From: an uncultured Muribaculaceae bacterium
Lineage (GTDB): Bacteria; Bacteroidota; Bacteroidia; Bacteroidales; Muribaculaceae
DNA: 5,020 bases
Reading direction: 5' to 3'
NCBI GenBank assembly: GCA_910589095.1
Contig: CAJUSN010000049.1
Span: 1-5,020 of the forward strand
A program made the translations under genes and the position numbers. This document shows, one piece after another, positions 1-5,020 of the stretch. How positions within the stretch are numbered: position 1 is the first letter of the stretch; each line of letters begins with the position of its first letter. A model generated the notes under the pieces. The model worked only from the letters and a program-made list of their open reading frames with translations, did not search any database and was not told where the DNA came from.

Positions 1-351
1 GGTGTTGCCGTGGGTGCCTGTCACACCCACGAGTTTGAGCTTGCGGGAGGGGTTGCCCCACCATTGCGAGGCGAGGAAGCCGAGAGCGCGGGCTGAGTTT
101 TCCACCTTAATATATGTGACGTTTGAGTCAATGCGTTCGGGAAATTCCTCGCAGACAATTGCCGCCGCTCCTGCCAAAGTGACAAGGGGGATGAATTTGT
201 GTCCATCCACGTTGTATCCGCGGACGGCCACGAACAGTGATCCGAGCTTTATTTTCCGGGAGTCACATTCGAGCGAACTGATTTCTTTGTTTTCGCTTCC
301 TATGATTTCTTCAACCTTAATGGCCGAGAGCAGGTCAGACAATGATTTCAT
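1..351 (-). CDS. murE: MurE, UDP-N-acetylmuramoyl-dipeptide ligase (N-terminal 117 residues, cut by window edge)
   Basis: MurE is a cytoplasmic ATP-dependent ligase that adds the third stem-peptide residue (meso-diaminopimelate in most Bacteroidota) to UDP-MurNAc-L-Ala-D-Glu. The 117 codons seen cover the N-terminal substrate-binding domain: CDSRK at residues 29-33, then GSLFVAVRG at 37-45, DGHKFI at 49-54 and GAAAIVCE at 61-68, all typical of MurE. The central ATP-binding domain begins with VGVTGT at about 108-113. The P-loop reads GTHGNT at 112-117, whereas the family has GTNGKT, so the Walker A lysine position is Asn116. The frame is intact up to the edge. The ATG at 349-351 is the only sensible start. 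It lies 36 bases after the ftsI stop, with no Shine-Dalgarno sequence. Gene order after ftsI supports the call. The catalytic and C-terminal domains, and the motif that sets lysine versus diaminopimelate specificity, are outside the window. Confidence 0.93.
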   Translation of the reverse strand, partial: MKSLSDLLSAIKVEEIIGSENKEISSLECDSRKIKLGSLFVAVRGYNVDGHKFIPLVTLAGAAAIVCEEFPERIDSNVTYIKVENSARALGFLASQWWGNPSRKLKLVGVTGTHGNT

Positions 352-363
352 AAACGTAGAGGT

Positions 364-391
364 TTCAATATATTGAAGATGATAAGCTTAT
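364..391. repeat. Two adjacent perfect palindromes in the ftsI-murE junction
   Basis: A 14-base perfect palindrome, TTCAATATATTGAA, lies at 364-377, and a 10-base one, ATAAGCTTAT, at 382-391. The second contains the ftsI stop codon (388-390). Both are AT-rich and have no unpaired loop, so they are poor RNA hairpins. They could be DNA-binding sites or chance, since AT-rich spacers readily give such sequences. Confidence 0.4.
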
Positions 392-2493
392 TCTTTTAAA
401 GTGAGATAAATGGTTTGTCCCTTTTTGAGCTGCGAACCGGGGGCGGGGACTTGGCCGGTCACACATCCGAGGCCTTTTACGCTGACGCTGTAGCCCTTAG
501 GTTCGAGTACTTTCAAGGCATCGCGCAGGCTGAGGCCGAGTACAGAAGGGACTCCTGATTCAGTTTTGGCAGGGGGTGCCATTACGGCCTTGCGTTTACC
601 CAGTCCGAGCGCTTGCTGCACGCGGTTGTTACGTTCGGGGTCGGTTGCGGCGTAGAGCGTAGGTACCGGAGTATTGTTATGGTCGCCTTTAGTGTAGCTG
701 TCGTCGTAGTCCAGCATGCCGCGGGAGTAGAGAGCCTCGGCAATTTTGCGCACCACCATGCCGGAGTTGGAAGGTGCACCCATGGCGTTGCGTGTGGGAT
801 GGGAGATGAGTACCATGCAGGTGTAACGCGGATTTTCTTCGGGGAATATACCGCAGAACGCGAGGCGGTTCACGCCTTGGGTGTAGCCTATGCCTTCACG
901 ATTGATGTTGGCGGTGCCTGTCTTGCCTATGATGCGGACCAGAGGAGACTGGAGATAATGCCGTGCGGTGCCGTGCTTGCCCCACACCACAGCGGAGAGC
1001 ATTTTGCGGAGTGTGCGGGCGTTTTTCACCGAACAGATGCGGTCACGGATGTTGGTGACGGGGAAAATGGTGTCAATTCCGTTGCCTATCAGTCCTTTTA
1101 CCAGTCGGGGCCGCACATAAACGCCGTCGTTGGCTATTGCATTGTAGAGCGACGCGGTGTACAGGGGCGAGATTTCGGTGCAGTATCCGTAGCTTTGGCG
1201 TGACAGCATCTGACGTCCGAGGTCGGTGTTGGGGAGGCGCTTGAACATTGGAGTCGCCTCGCCGGCAATCCCTGAGTTCATCGGTTCGAGGAATCCAAGC
1301 TGCTTCACGCGGTCATGGAACGCGCCTGGATTGGGTCCGAAGCGACGGGTGATGATTTTTGCCATGCCTATGTTGGATGATTGCTCCAGGATTTCGTTGA
1401 CGGTGAGGGAGGCATTATAGTGTGAGTCCTTGATGGATTTCTTGCCATAATAGAACCATTCGTTTCCGAGCGGAATCACTTCGTTGAGGTTGGTGACAAT
1501 TCCGTCCTCGAGGGCAATGAGCATGGAGAGCGTTTTAACCACGGACCCGGGTTCGAATCCGAGCACTGCACGGTTGCGGCTCTCGATGTAAGTTTCGCCT
1601 TTGCCTGGATTCAGCTCAAGGTTTGCCACGGCTTTGATATCGCCGGTGGCCACTTCCATGAGAATGGCTGTTCCCCATTCGGCTGCGCAGAACTCGAGCA
1701 TTTTGTTGAGCTCGTTTTCAACGATGTCCTGCATCTTGATGTCGATGGTGGTGCGGACGGTGTAGCCGTTGACCGGAGGGATGTCGTTCCATTGGACAAT
1801 TGCGTTGGTGAGGGGCACGCGCTTGGAAATTCCGGGTTTTCCGTAGAGGAGGGAATCGAGGGCTTTTTCCAGACCGTATTTGCCGTGAACTCTCTTAATG
1901 GAATCCGTTACACCGACGGCGCCGATGCTTCGGCGTGCCATTGCGCCGTAGGGGCGCACGCGGACGGGGCGCGATTCAACCTTGAAGCCTATGAGTCGGC
2001 CTTTGCCTTTCTTGGATTTTGTGCGTGGGAAAGGGAAGTCCTTGATCATTTCCGACTCGAAATATGACACGTCGCGCACCACGGCGAAAGCGCGTGAGCG
2101 TTTGTTGGCGGGGCGTTCAAGGGGTGAGAGGAGGTATTTTTCCCATTCCTTGGCCGAGCGCGAAGGGAAGTGGAGGGCCAGACTGTCGGCCACCTTTGGG
2201 ACGGAGGCGCGATAGGAGTCCTCATTGAATTTGGGGTGACGCAGGTCGAGGCAGGGAGTGTAGAGAATCATGTTTGTGGCGAGCACGCTTCCGTCGGATG
2301 CGAGGATTTCGCCACGCACGGGCTCTACGGTGTCAGTGCGGGCAAGCTCTTTCTGGGCCAAATCGTTCCAGTGATGTGCGGAGAGGATGGTGTTGTCCAC
2401 CAGACGGTACACGATGAAGCCCGAGAGGATGAGAATCATCCCCACGATAAAGGCGTAGCGCAGCAGAATGCTTTGTCTGTTCTCTTTCTTCAT
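388..2493 (-). CDS. ftsI: FtsI / PBP3-type septal peptidoglycan transpeptidase with C-terminal PASTA domain
   Basis: This is the class B penicillin-binding protein of the divisome. It is anchored in the inner membrane and cross-links septal peptidoglycan in the periplasm, normally together with FtsW. The 701-residue protein has a short cytoplasmic N-terminus and one transmembrane segment at about 9-31. The pedestal starts with RGEI at 60-63, and a GLEKALDSLL motif lies at 207-216. The transpeptidase domain carries all three active-site motifs: SVVK at 317-320 with Ser317 as nucleophile, SSN at 372-374 and KTGT at 524-527. A single PASTA domain occupies about 647-700 (VPSVLGLS, then QVPAPGS). 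One PASTA domain and a length near 700 are usual for Bacteroidales FtsI; E. coli FtsI is shorter and lacks PASTA. The ATG at 2491-2493 overlaps the ftsL stop as ATGA, which suggests translational coupling. No frame damage or missing catalytic residue is seen. Another class B PBP is possible by sequence alone, but the context makes FtsI very likely. Confidence 0.96.
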   Translation of the reverse strand: MKKENRQSILLRYAFIVGMILILSGFIVYRLVDNTILSAHHWNDLAQKELARTDTVEPVRGEILASDGSVLATNMILYTPCLDLRHPKFNEDSYRASVPKVADSLALHFPSRSAKEWEKYLLSPLERPANKRSRAFAVVRDVSYFESEMIKDFPFPRTKSKKGKGRLIGFKVESRPVRVRPYGAMARRSIGAVGVTDSIKRVHGKYGLEKALDSLLYGKPGISKRVPLTNAIVQWNDIPPVNGYTVRTTIDIKMQDIVENELNKMLEFCAAEWGTAILMEVATGDIKAVANLELNPGKGETYIESRNRAVLGFEPGSVVKTLSMLIALEDGIVTNLNEVIPLGNEWFYYGKKSIKDSHYNASLTVNEILEQSSNIGMAKIITRRFGPNPGAFHDRVKQLGFLEPMNSGIAGEATPMFKRLPNTDLGRQMLSRQSYGYCTEISPLYTASLYNAIANDGVYVRPRLVKGLIGNGIDTIFPVTNIRDRICSVKNARTLRKMLSAVVWGKHGTARHYLQSPLVRIIGKTGTANINREGIGYTQGVNRLAFCGIFPEENPRYTCMVLISHPTRNAMGAPSNSGMVVRKIAEALYSRGMLDYDDSYTKGDHNNTPVPTLYAATDPERNNRVQQALGLGKRKAVMAPPAKTESGVPSVLGLSLRDALKVLEPKGYSVSVKGLGCVTGQVPAPGSQLKKGQTIYLTLKE

Positions 2494-2867
2494 CTGTTAT
2501 CGTCTTTGAGTCTGTAGGGCGGGTTTTCCTGAACGCGGAGGCCGAGGTTCAGGGAGTCGACCATTGCCTGCATGGAGCTTTCGCGGATGCGTCCCATGTA
2601 GCGTGAGCGGCAGCGTACGAGCTCGGCATTGATGATTTCATACTGATGGGTGAGGCGGCGCACCTCCTCCATCTTGGTCTGACAGCTGTATTTCCCGGAT
2701 ATGTAAGCAAGGATCATGAACACACCGAGGATGAGAGCGAGCCAGTTGCGAGCGAAAATATCGCTGCTCACAACCTGACCGAAGAGCAGGCGACGCATCA
2801 CTGAGCCGGAACGCTCCAGTACGGTGCGCCCGGTTGAGGATGAGGATTTGTCAGTGTTCTGTACCAT
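2490..2867 (-). CDS. ftsL: FtsL-like divisome membrane protein
   Basis: This is a small bitopic division protein. In characterised bacteria FtsL forms a coiled-coil complex with FtsB and FtsQ that recruits and activates FtsWI at the septum. The 125-residue protein has a polar cytoplasmic N-terminus of about 40 residues, one transmembrane helix at about 42-58 (LALILGVF then MILAYISG), and a periplasmic helical stretch at about 62-105 with heptad-like hydrophobic spacing. It ends with a short tail, ENPPYRLKD. The KYSCQ..M/I..V..L pattern directly after the membrane helix and the PPY near the end resemble the Bacteroidota FtsL family, which is only distantly similar to E. coli FtsL. It sits between rsmH and ftsI, the usual ftsL position, and its TGA overlaps the ftsI ATG. 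The ATG at 2865-2867 is preferred. An internal ATG at Met24 would also keep the membrane helix. No Shine-Dalgarno sequence is present; a CA-rich stretch precedes the start. Confidence 0.88.
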   Translation of the reverse strand: MVQNTDKSSSSTGRTVLERSGSVMRRLLFGQVVSSDIFARNWLALILGVFMILAYISGKYSCQTKMEEVRRLTHQYEIINAELVRCRSRYMGRIRESSMQAMVDSLNLGLRVQENPPYRLKDDNR

Positions 2868-2872
2868 TGCTC

Positions 2873-2885
2873 TGTGTGTGTGAGT
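2873..2885 (-). repeat. CA-repeat element just before ftsL; copies in the rsmH leader
   Basis: On the minus strand the 11-mer ACTCACACACA occurs here, in the rsmH-ftsL spacer, with the CA run ending 5 bases before the ftsL start. It is found again exactly at 3939-3949 and with one mismatch (ACTCGCACACA) at 3998-4008, both in the rsmH leader. The rsmH start itself is preceded by ACCCACAC. These are low-complexity matches, so function is uncertain. In a genome without Shine-Dalgarno sites, an unstructured CA-rich leader could help ribosome loading. Confidence 0.35.
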
Positions 2886-2897
2886 GGGTGTTGAGGT

Positions 2898-3812
2898 TTA
2901 GAGTTTAACTGCCACCCGGAGTTTGGCACTTCGGGAGCGGGGATTGCGGGTCACTTCCTCATCGGAGGGTGTGATGGGTTTGCTGCCGAGTAGCTTTATA
3001 GGTGTCTTTGACACACCGAAAAAGTCTTTTTCCACACGTCCGGCGAAGTTTCCTGATTTCATGAAGTTTTTCACCAGGCGGTCCTCAAGTGAGTGGTAAG
3101 TGATGATGGCGAGGCGTCCGCCGGGACGGAGCACTTTCAGGGCAGCATGAAGGAACTGCTCGAGAGCGCGCATCTCACCGTTGACTTCAATGCGGAGAGC
3201 CTGGAACACCATGGCCATCTCTTTTTTCTCGCGCTTGGGGGAAATGAATCGGGAAGCCACAGAGCGAAGCGCCTCTATGGTGTCGACAGGGTTTCCGGCA
3301 TCGCGGGAGTCGACGATGGCTTTGGCAAGGCGTCGTCCCCATTGGAGTTCGCCGTAGAGGGTGAAAATGTCGGCGAGCCGCTCCTCGGAGTATGTTTCGA
3401 GAATCTTTGCGGCGGTGAGGGGGGCGAGTCGGTTCATGCGCATGTCGAGCGGACCGTCGAAACGGAATGAGAATCCTCGCTCCGAGTCATCGAAATGATG
3501 GAACGATACGCCAAGATCGGCGAGTACGCCGTCAACGGCTTCCACGTTGTAGAAACGCATCCAGTTGGCCAGGAAGCGGAAATTGCTGTAGACAATTGTA
3601 AACCGCGGGTCGGAGATGGCGCGGGCCACAGCTTCGTCATCCTGATCGAAGGAGTAGAGATGGCCCTGAGGAGAGAGGCGTTCCACTATGGCAGCCGAAT
3701 GTCCACCTCCACCGTAGGTGGCGTCGACGTAAATGCCGTCGGGGCGGATGTCGAGGGCCTCGAGCGATTCAGGGAGAAGTGCGGGTATGTGGTAAACGGT
3801 TTGCTCTGACAT
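2898..3812 (-). CDS. rsmH: RsmH (MraW), 16S rRNA N4-cytosine methyltransferase
   Basis: RsmH uses S-adenosylmethionine to methylate N4 of C1402 (E. coli numbering) in 16S rRNA, in the decoding centre. Counting from the chosen ATG at 3810-3812, the protein has 304 residues, normal for the family. The SAM-binding loop is GGGGHS at 34-39, followed by the acidic SFDQDDEA region at 54-61, DLGVS at 99-103, the hallmark DSERGFSF at 109-116 and LDMRMN at 122-127. Later come FQALRIEVN at 203-211, YHSLEDR at 239-245 and the C-terminal NPRSRSAKLR at 290-299. The reading frame is open back to a GTG at 3876-3878, which would add 22 residues. Those residues are encoded by the terminator-like hairpin, and family members start close to the YHxPxLLPES motif, so the shorter form is preferred. 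It is the first dcw gene here, with ftsL 30 bases downstream. No mraZ precedes it. Confidence 0.96.
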   Translation of the reverse strand: MSEQTVYHIPALLPESLEALDIRPDGIYVDATYGGGGHSAAIVERLSPQGHLYSFDQDDEAVARAISDPRFTIVYSNFRFLANWMRFYNVEAVDGVLADLGVSFHHFDDSERGFSFRFDGPLDMRMNRLAPLTAAKILETYSEERLADIFTLYGELQWGRRLAKAIVDSRDAGNPVDTIEALRSVASRFISPKREKKEMAMVFQALRIEVNGEMRALEQFLHAALKVLRPGGRLAIITYHSLEDRLVKNFMKSGNFAGRVEKDFFGVSKTPIKLLGSKPITPSDEEVTRNPRSRSAKLRVAVKL

Positions 3813-3837
3813 GTGTGGGTTGGTGCGTAAGGGATGC

Positions 3838-3878
3838 AAAAAAGTGCCAAACTTGCCCAAGGGGGCGAGTTTGAGCAC
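3838..3878 (-). terminator. Terminator-like hairpin with U-tract in the rsmH leader (possible attenuator)
   Basis: Read on the minus strand, the 5' arm is GUGC (3878-3875), a bulged U (3874), CAAACU (3873-3868), a C facing A mismatch (3867/3854) and GCCC (3866-3863). A CCUU tetraloop follows (3862-3859). The 3' arm is GGGC (3858-3855), AGUUUG (3853-3848) and GCAC (3847-3844). That is 14 pairs with one bulge and one mismatch, followed directly by six U residues (3843-3838). This is the form of an intrinsic terminator. It lies 167 bases after the kinase stop and 25 bases before the rsmH start. It may end the kinase transcript, act as a conditional attenuator of the dcw operon, or merely be a structured leader. 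The pairing is read directly; the function is inferred. Confidence 0.6.
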
Positions 3879-3900
3879 GTAAAGTTACGATTTTTCAACC

Positions 3901-3934
3901 GAAATTTACATAATTAAACTCTGTTTTTTGCAAA
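3901..3934 (-). promoter_or_regulatory. Candidate Bacteroidota promoter for the rsmH-ftsL-ftsI-murE transcript
   Basis: On the minus strand a TTTG (3934-3931) is followed after 22 bases by TAAATTTC (3908-3901), a 7-of-8 match to the Bacteroidota -7 element TAnnTTTG. The spacing is somewhat longer than usual. Transcription from here would start near 3894-3896 and place the terminator-like hairpin close to the 5' end of the mRNA. Two other -7-like elements compete with it: TAACTTTA at 3887-3880 (7 of 8, no clear -33 box), and TACGTTTG at 4034-4027 (perfect, no clear -33 box). The stretch is AT-rich compared with the flanking genes, as expected of a promoter. None is certain. Confidence 0.35.
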
Positions 3935-4012
3935 AAAATGTGTGTGAGTTATTAACATCTGCACAAGTTGCGGACGCTCAAGGGTTTAGGGGTGGGGTGT
4001 GTGCGAGTGAGC

Positions 4013-4034
4013 TACGTTTACATTTGCAAACGTA
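4013..4034. repeat. Inverted repeat carrying -7-like elements on both strands, downstream of the kinase gene
   Basis: The arms TACGTTT (4013-4019) and AAACGTA (4028-4034) are perfectly complementary around an 8-base centre. The repeat begins 11 bases beyond the kinase stop codon. Its minus strand reads TACGTTTG (4034-4027) and its plus strand reads TACATTTG (4019-4026); both match the Bacteroidota -7 consensus TAnnTTTG. No U-tract follows on the minus strand, so it is a poor terminator. It could be an operator-like or promoter element. No gene is seen on the plus strand that a plus-strand promoter could serve. Confidence 0.4.
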
Positions 4035-4045
4035 ATGGCGCCCTG

Positions 4046-5020
4046 TCAGGGGAGGGAGGGGATGGTGAACACGAAGCGCGAACCTTCGCCCGTGTAGGTG
4101 GTATCGATGTAGAGTGAGCCGTTGAGCTGGATGGCTATCATTCGGCTGATACTCAATCCGAGACCATTGCCTTGAGAGGAGGGGGAGAGCTTCTCGAAGC
4201 GTTCAAAAATAATCTCTTCCTTCCCTTCGGGCACACCGATTCCGGTGTCGGTGACGGTGAAGGTGGTGGTGCCGGCTTCGGTGTCGACGGTGTAGGCGAG
4301 TTCAACGTAGCCTTCGTCGGTGAATTTAAGACCGTTGGAGAGCAGATTTACGAGCACTTGTTCCACGCGGCGAGCGTCGGTGAAGATCACTTGTGTTGGC
4401 TCCTTCTCGTTGGCCCAACGGAGTTGCACTCCCGGTTTGGTGTGAATGCGCATGCTTTGGAGAGCCGCGATGCAGATGGTGTTGAGAGGAATGGTGGCAC
4501 GCTGGATGAGTAGAGTTCCGCTGTCAAGGTTGTTCATTTCAAGGACATCATTGATGAGCGTTCGGATCATTTCGGCGCTCACGTCGATGGTGCGGGCAAA
4601 GCGGTCGAGATATTTTCGCTTTTCGCTGCTCACGTTGTCAACGATGAGATGCGCGCTCTCCACCAGTGCATTGAGGGGAGTTGTCACCTCGTGGGTCATG
4701 TTTGAGATGAAGTCGCTCTTGTGGCGGTTGGCCTGTCGGGCCTGGTCGCGGGTTTCGATGAGTGAAGCCTGGATGCGCCGGAGGTTATCGCGTTCCGATT
4801 CAAGGAGTGCGTTGGTTTCGCGGAGCTTCATGGAGAGGCGGCGTGAGCGGAGGATGTGAACGCTGAAGGCCACCACAATGGCTATGATGATGGCAAGTGC
4901 AATCCAAAGGATTATGGTGAGTGTGGTGTTGCGGTTTTCGGTGCGTTCGGCAAGCGAGGCCTGATTGGAGTCGGGGTCAGTGATTTCGGCCACTTCATAG
5001 AGGGCGCGAAGCTCTTTTCC
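4046..5020 (-). CDS. Membrane-bound sensor histidine kinase (C-terminal part, cut by window edge)
   Basis: The frame stays open to the window edge, so the gene begins outside and its sensor region is not seen; 324 residues are visible. A GTG at 4991-4993 could be mistaken for the start but lies inside an open helix-like stretch. Numbering from that GTG, one transmembrane helix spans about 25-48, followed by a likely coiled-coil linker at about 50-95. The HisKA helix has HEVTTP with the phosphoacceptor His101. The ATPase domain has the N box NLLSNGLKFT (216-225), DTGIG (249-253), the F box FERFEKL (263-269) and GNGLGLSI (275-282). The protein stops after this domain and has no receiver domain, so it should pass phosphate to a separate response regulator, not seen here. 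The usual Arg of the HE[IV]RTP motif is Thr104. It lies upstream of rsmH on the same strand, 233 bases away, where mraZ would commonly be. The signal and target cannot be told from this window. Confidence 0.93.
   Translation of the reverse strand, partial: GKELRALYEVAEITDPDSNQASLAERTENRNTTLTIILWIALAIIIAIVVAFSVHILRSRRLSMKLRETNALLESERDNLRRIQASLIETRDQARQANRHKSDFISNMTHEVTTPLNALVESAHLIVDNVSSEKRKYLDRFARTIDVSAEMIRTLINDVLEMNNLDSGTLLIQRATIPLNTICIAALQSMRIHTKPGVQLRWANEKEPTQVIFTDARRVEQVLVNLLSNGLKFTDEGYVELAYTVDTEAGTTTFTVTDTGIGVPEGKEEIIFERFEKLSPSSQGNGLGLSISRMIAIQLNGSLYIDTTYTGEGSRFVFTIPSLP

Noticed and set aside
2..376. Plus-strand open frame of 124 codons at the window start
   Set aside because: It runs antisense to murE, whose domain motifs are clear. 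The plus-strand translation resembles no known protein.
613..1203. Plus-strand open frame of 196 codons antisense to ftsI
   Set aside because: It lies fully inside ftsI, which has all catalytic motifs. The antisense translation is Val/Gly/Ala-rich, as expected of a shadow frame, and shows no recognisable domain or start context.
3813..3878. N-terminal extension of RsmH by 22 residues from a GTG start
   Set aside because: The extra codons are the hairpin and U-tract themselves, and RsmH proteins normally start near the YHxPxLL motif, as the ATG at 3810-3812 does.
3924..3937. Palindrome TTTTTTGCAAAAAA as a terminator of the kinase gene
   Set aside because: It is almost all A and T with no loop or GC stem, so it would not make a stable RNA hairpin. 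It more likely reflects the AT-rich promoter region.
3813..4045. MraZ-type TGGGN operator repeats upstream of rsmH
   Set aside because: The minus strand has only a single TGGG in this gap (inside the hairpin). The GGG runs on the plus strand are not regularly spaced.
4041..4051. Dyad CCCTG-T-CAGGG over the kinase stop codon as a terminator
   Set aside because: The arms have only one base between them, which cannot form an RNA hairpin loop without losing pairs, and no U-tract follows.
4172..4859. Two plus-strand open frames antisense to the histidine kinase
   Set aside because: Both are shadows of the kinase frame; one is rich in Gly/Val, the other in Arg/Ser, with no domain signal.

Overview
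The window carries the start of a division and cell wall (dcw) gene cluster, read entirely on the minus strand. In transcription order it holds the 3' part of a sensor histidine kinase gene (5020 to 4046, cut by the window edge), a 233-base leader, rsmH (3812 to 2898), an ftsL-like gene (2867 to 2490), the division transpeptidase gene ftsI (2493 to 388) and the first 117 codons of murE (351 to 1, cut by the window edge). The organism is most likely a member of Bacteroidota, order Bacteroidales, perhaps of a moderately GC-rich gut lineage. The reasons are the form of the short FtsL protein, the single C-terminal PASTA domain on FtsI, the absence of Shine-Dalgarno sequences before any start, and TAnnTTTG-like -7 elements. 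The family-level placement is inference.

The four dcw genes are packed tightly: 30 bases between rsmH and ftsL, a 4-base ATGA overlap between ftsL and ftsI, and 36 bases between ftsI and murE. They probably form one transcript. RsmH methylates 16S rRNA. FtsL and FtsI belong to the septal divisome, and FtsI cross-links septal peptidoglycan. MurE adds the third amino acid to the peptidoglycan precursor stem in the cytoplasm.

The least ordinary parts are local. (1) The rsmH leader contains a strong imperfect hairpin followed by six U residues, placed 25 bases before the chosen rsmH start. It looks like an intrinsic terminator or attenuator. (2) No mraZ gene lies before rsmH, where it commonly begins this cluster; the kinase gene is there instead. 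(3) The murE P-loop reads GTHGNT instead of the canonical GTNGKT, so the nucleotide-binding lysine is absent as sequenced. I see no mobile element, CRISPR array, tRNA or rRNA. Apart from the three points above, this is a housekeeping region, and I do not see a wholly new system in it.
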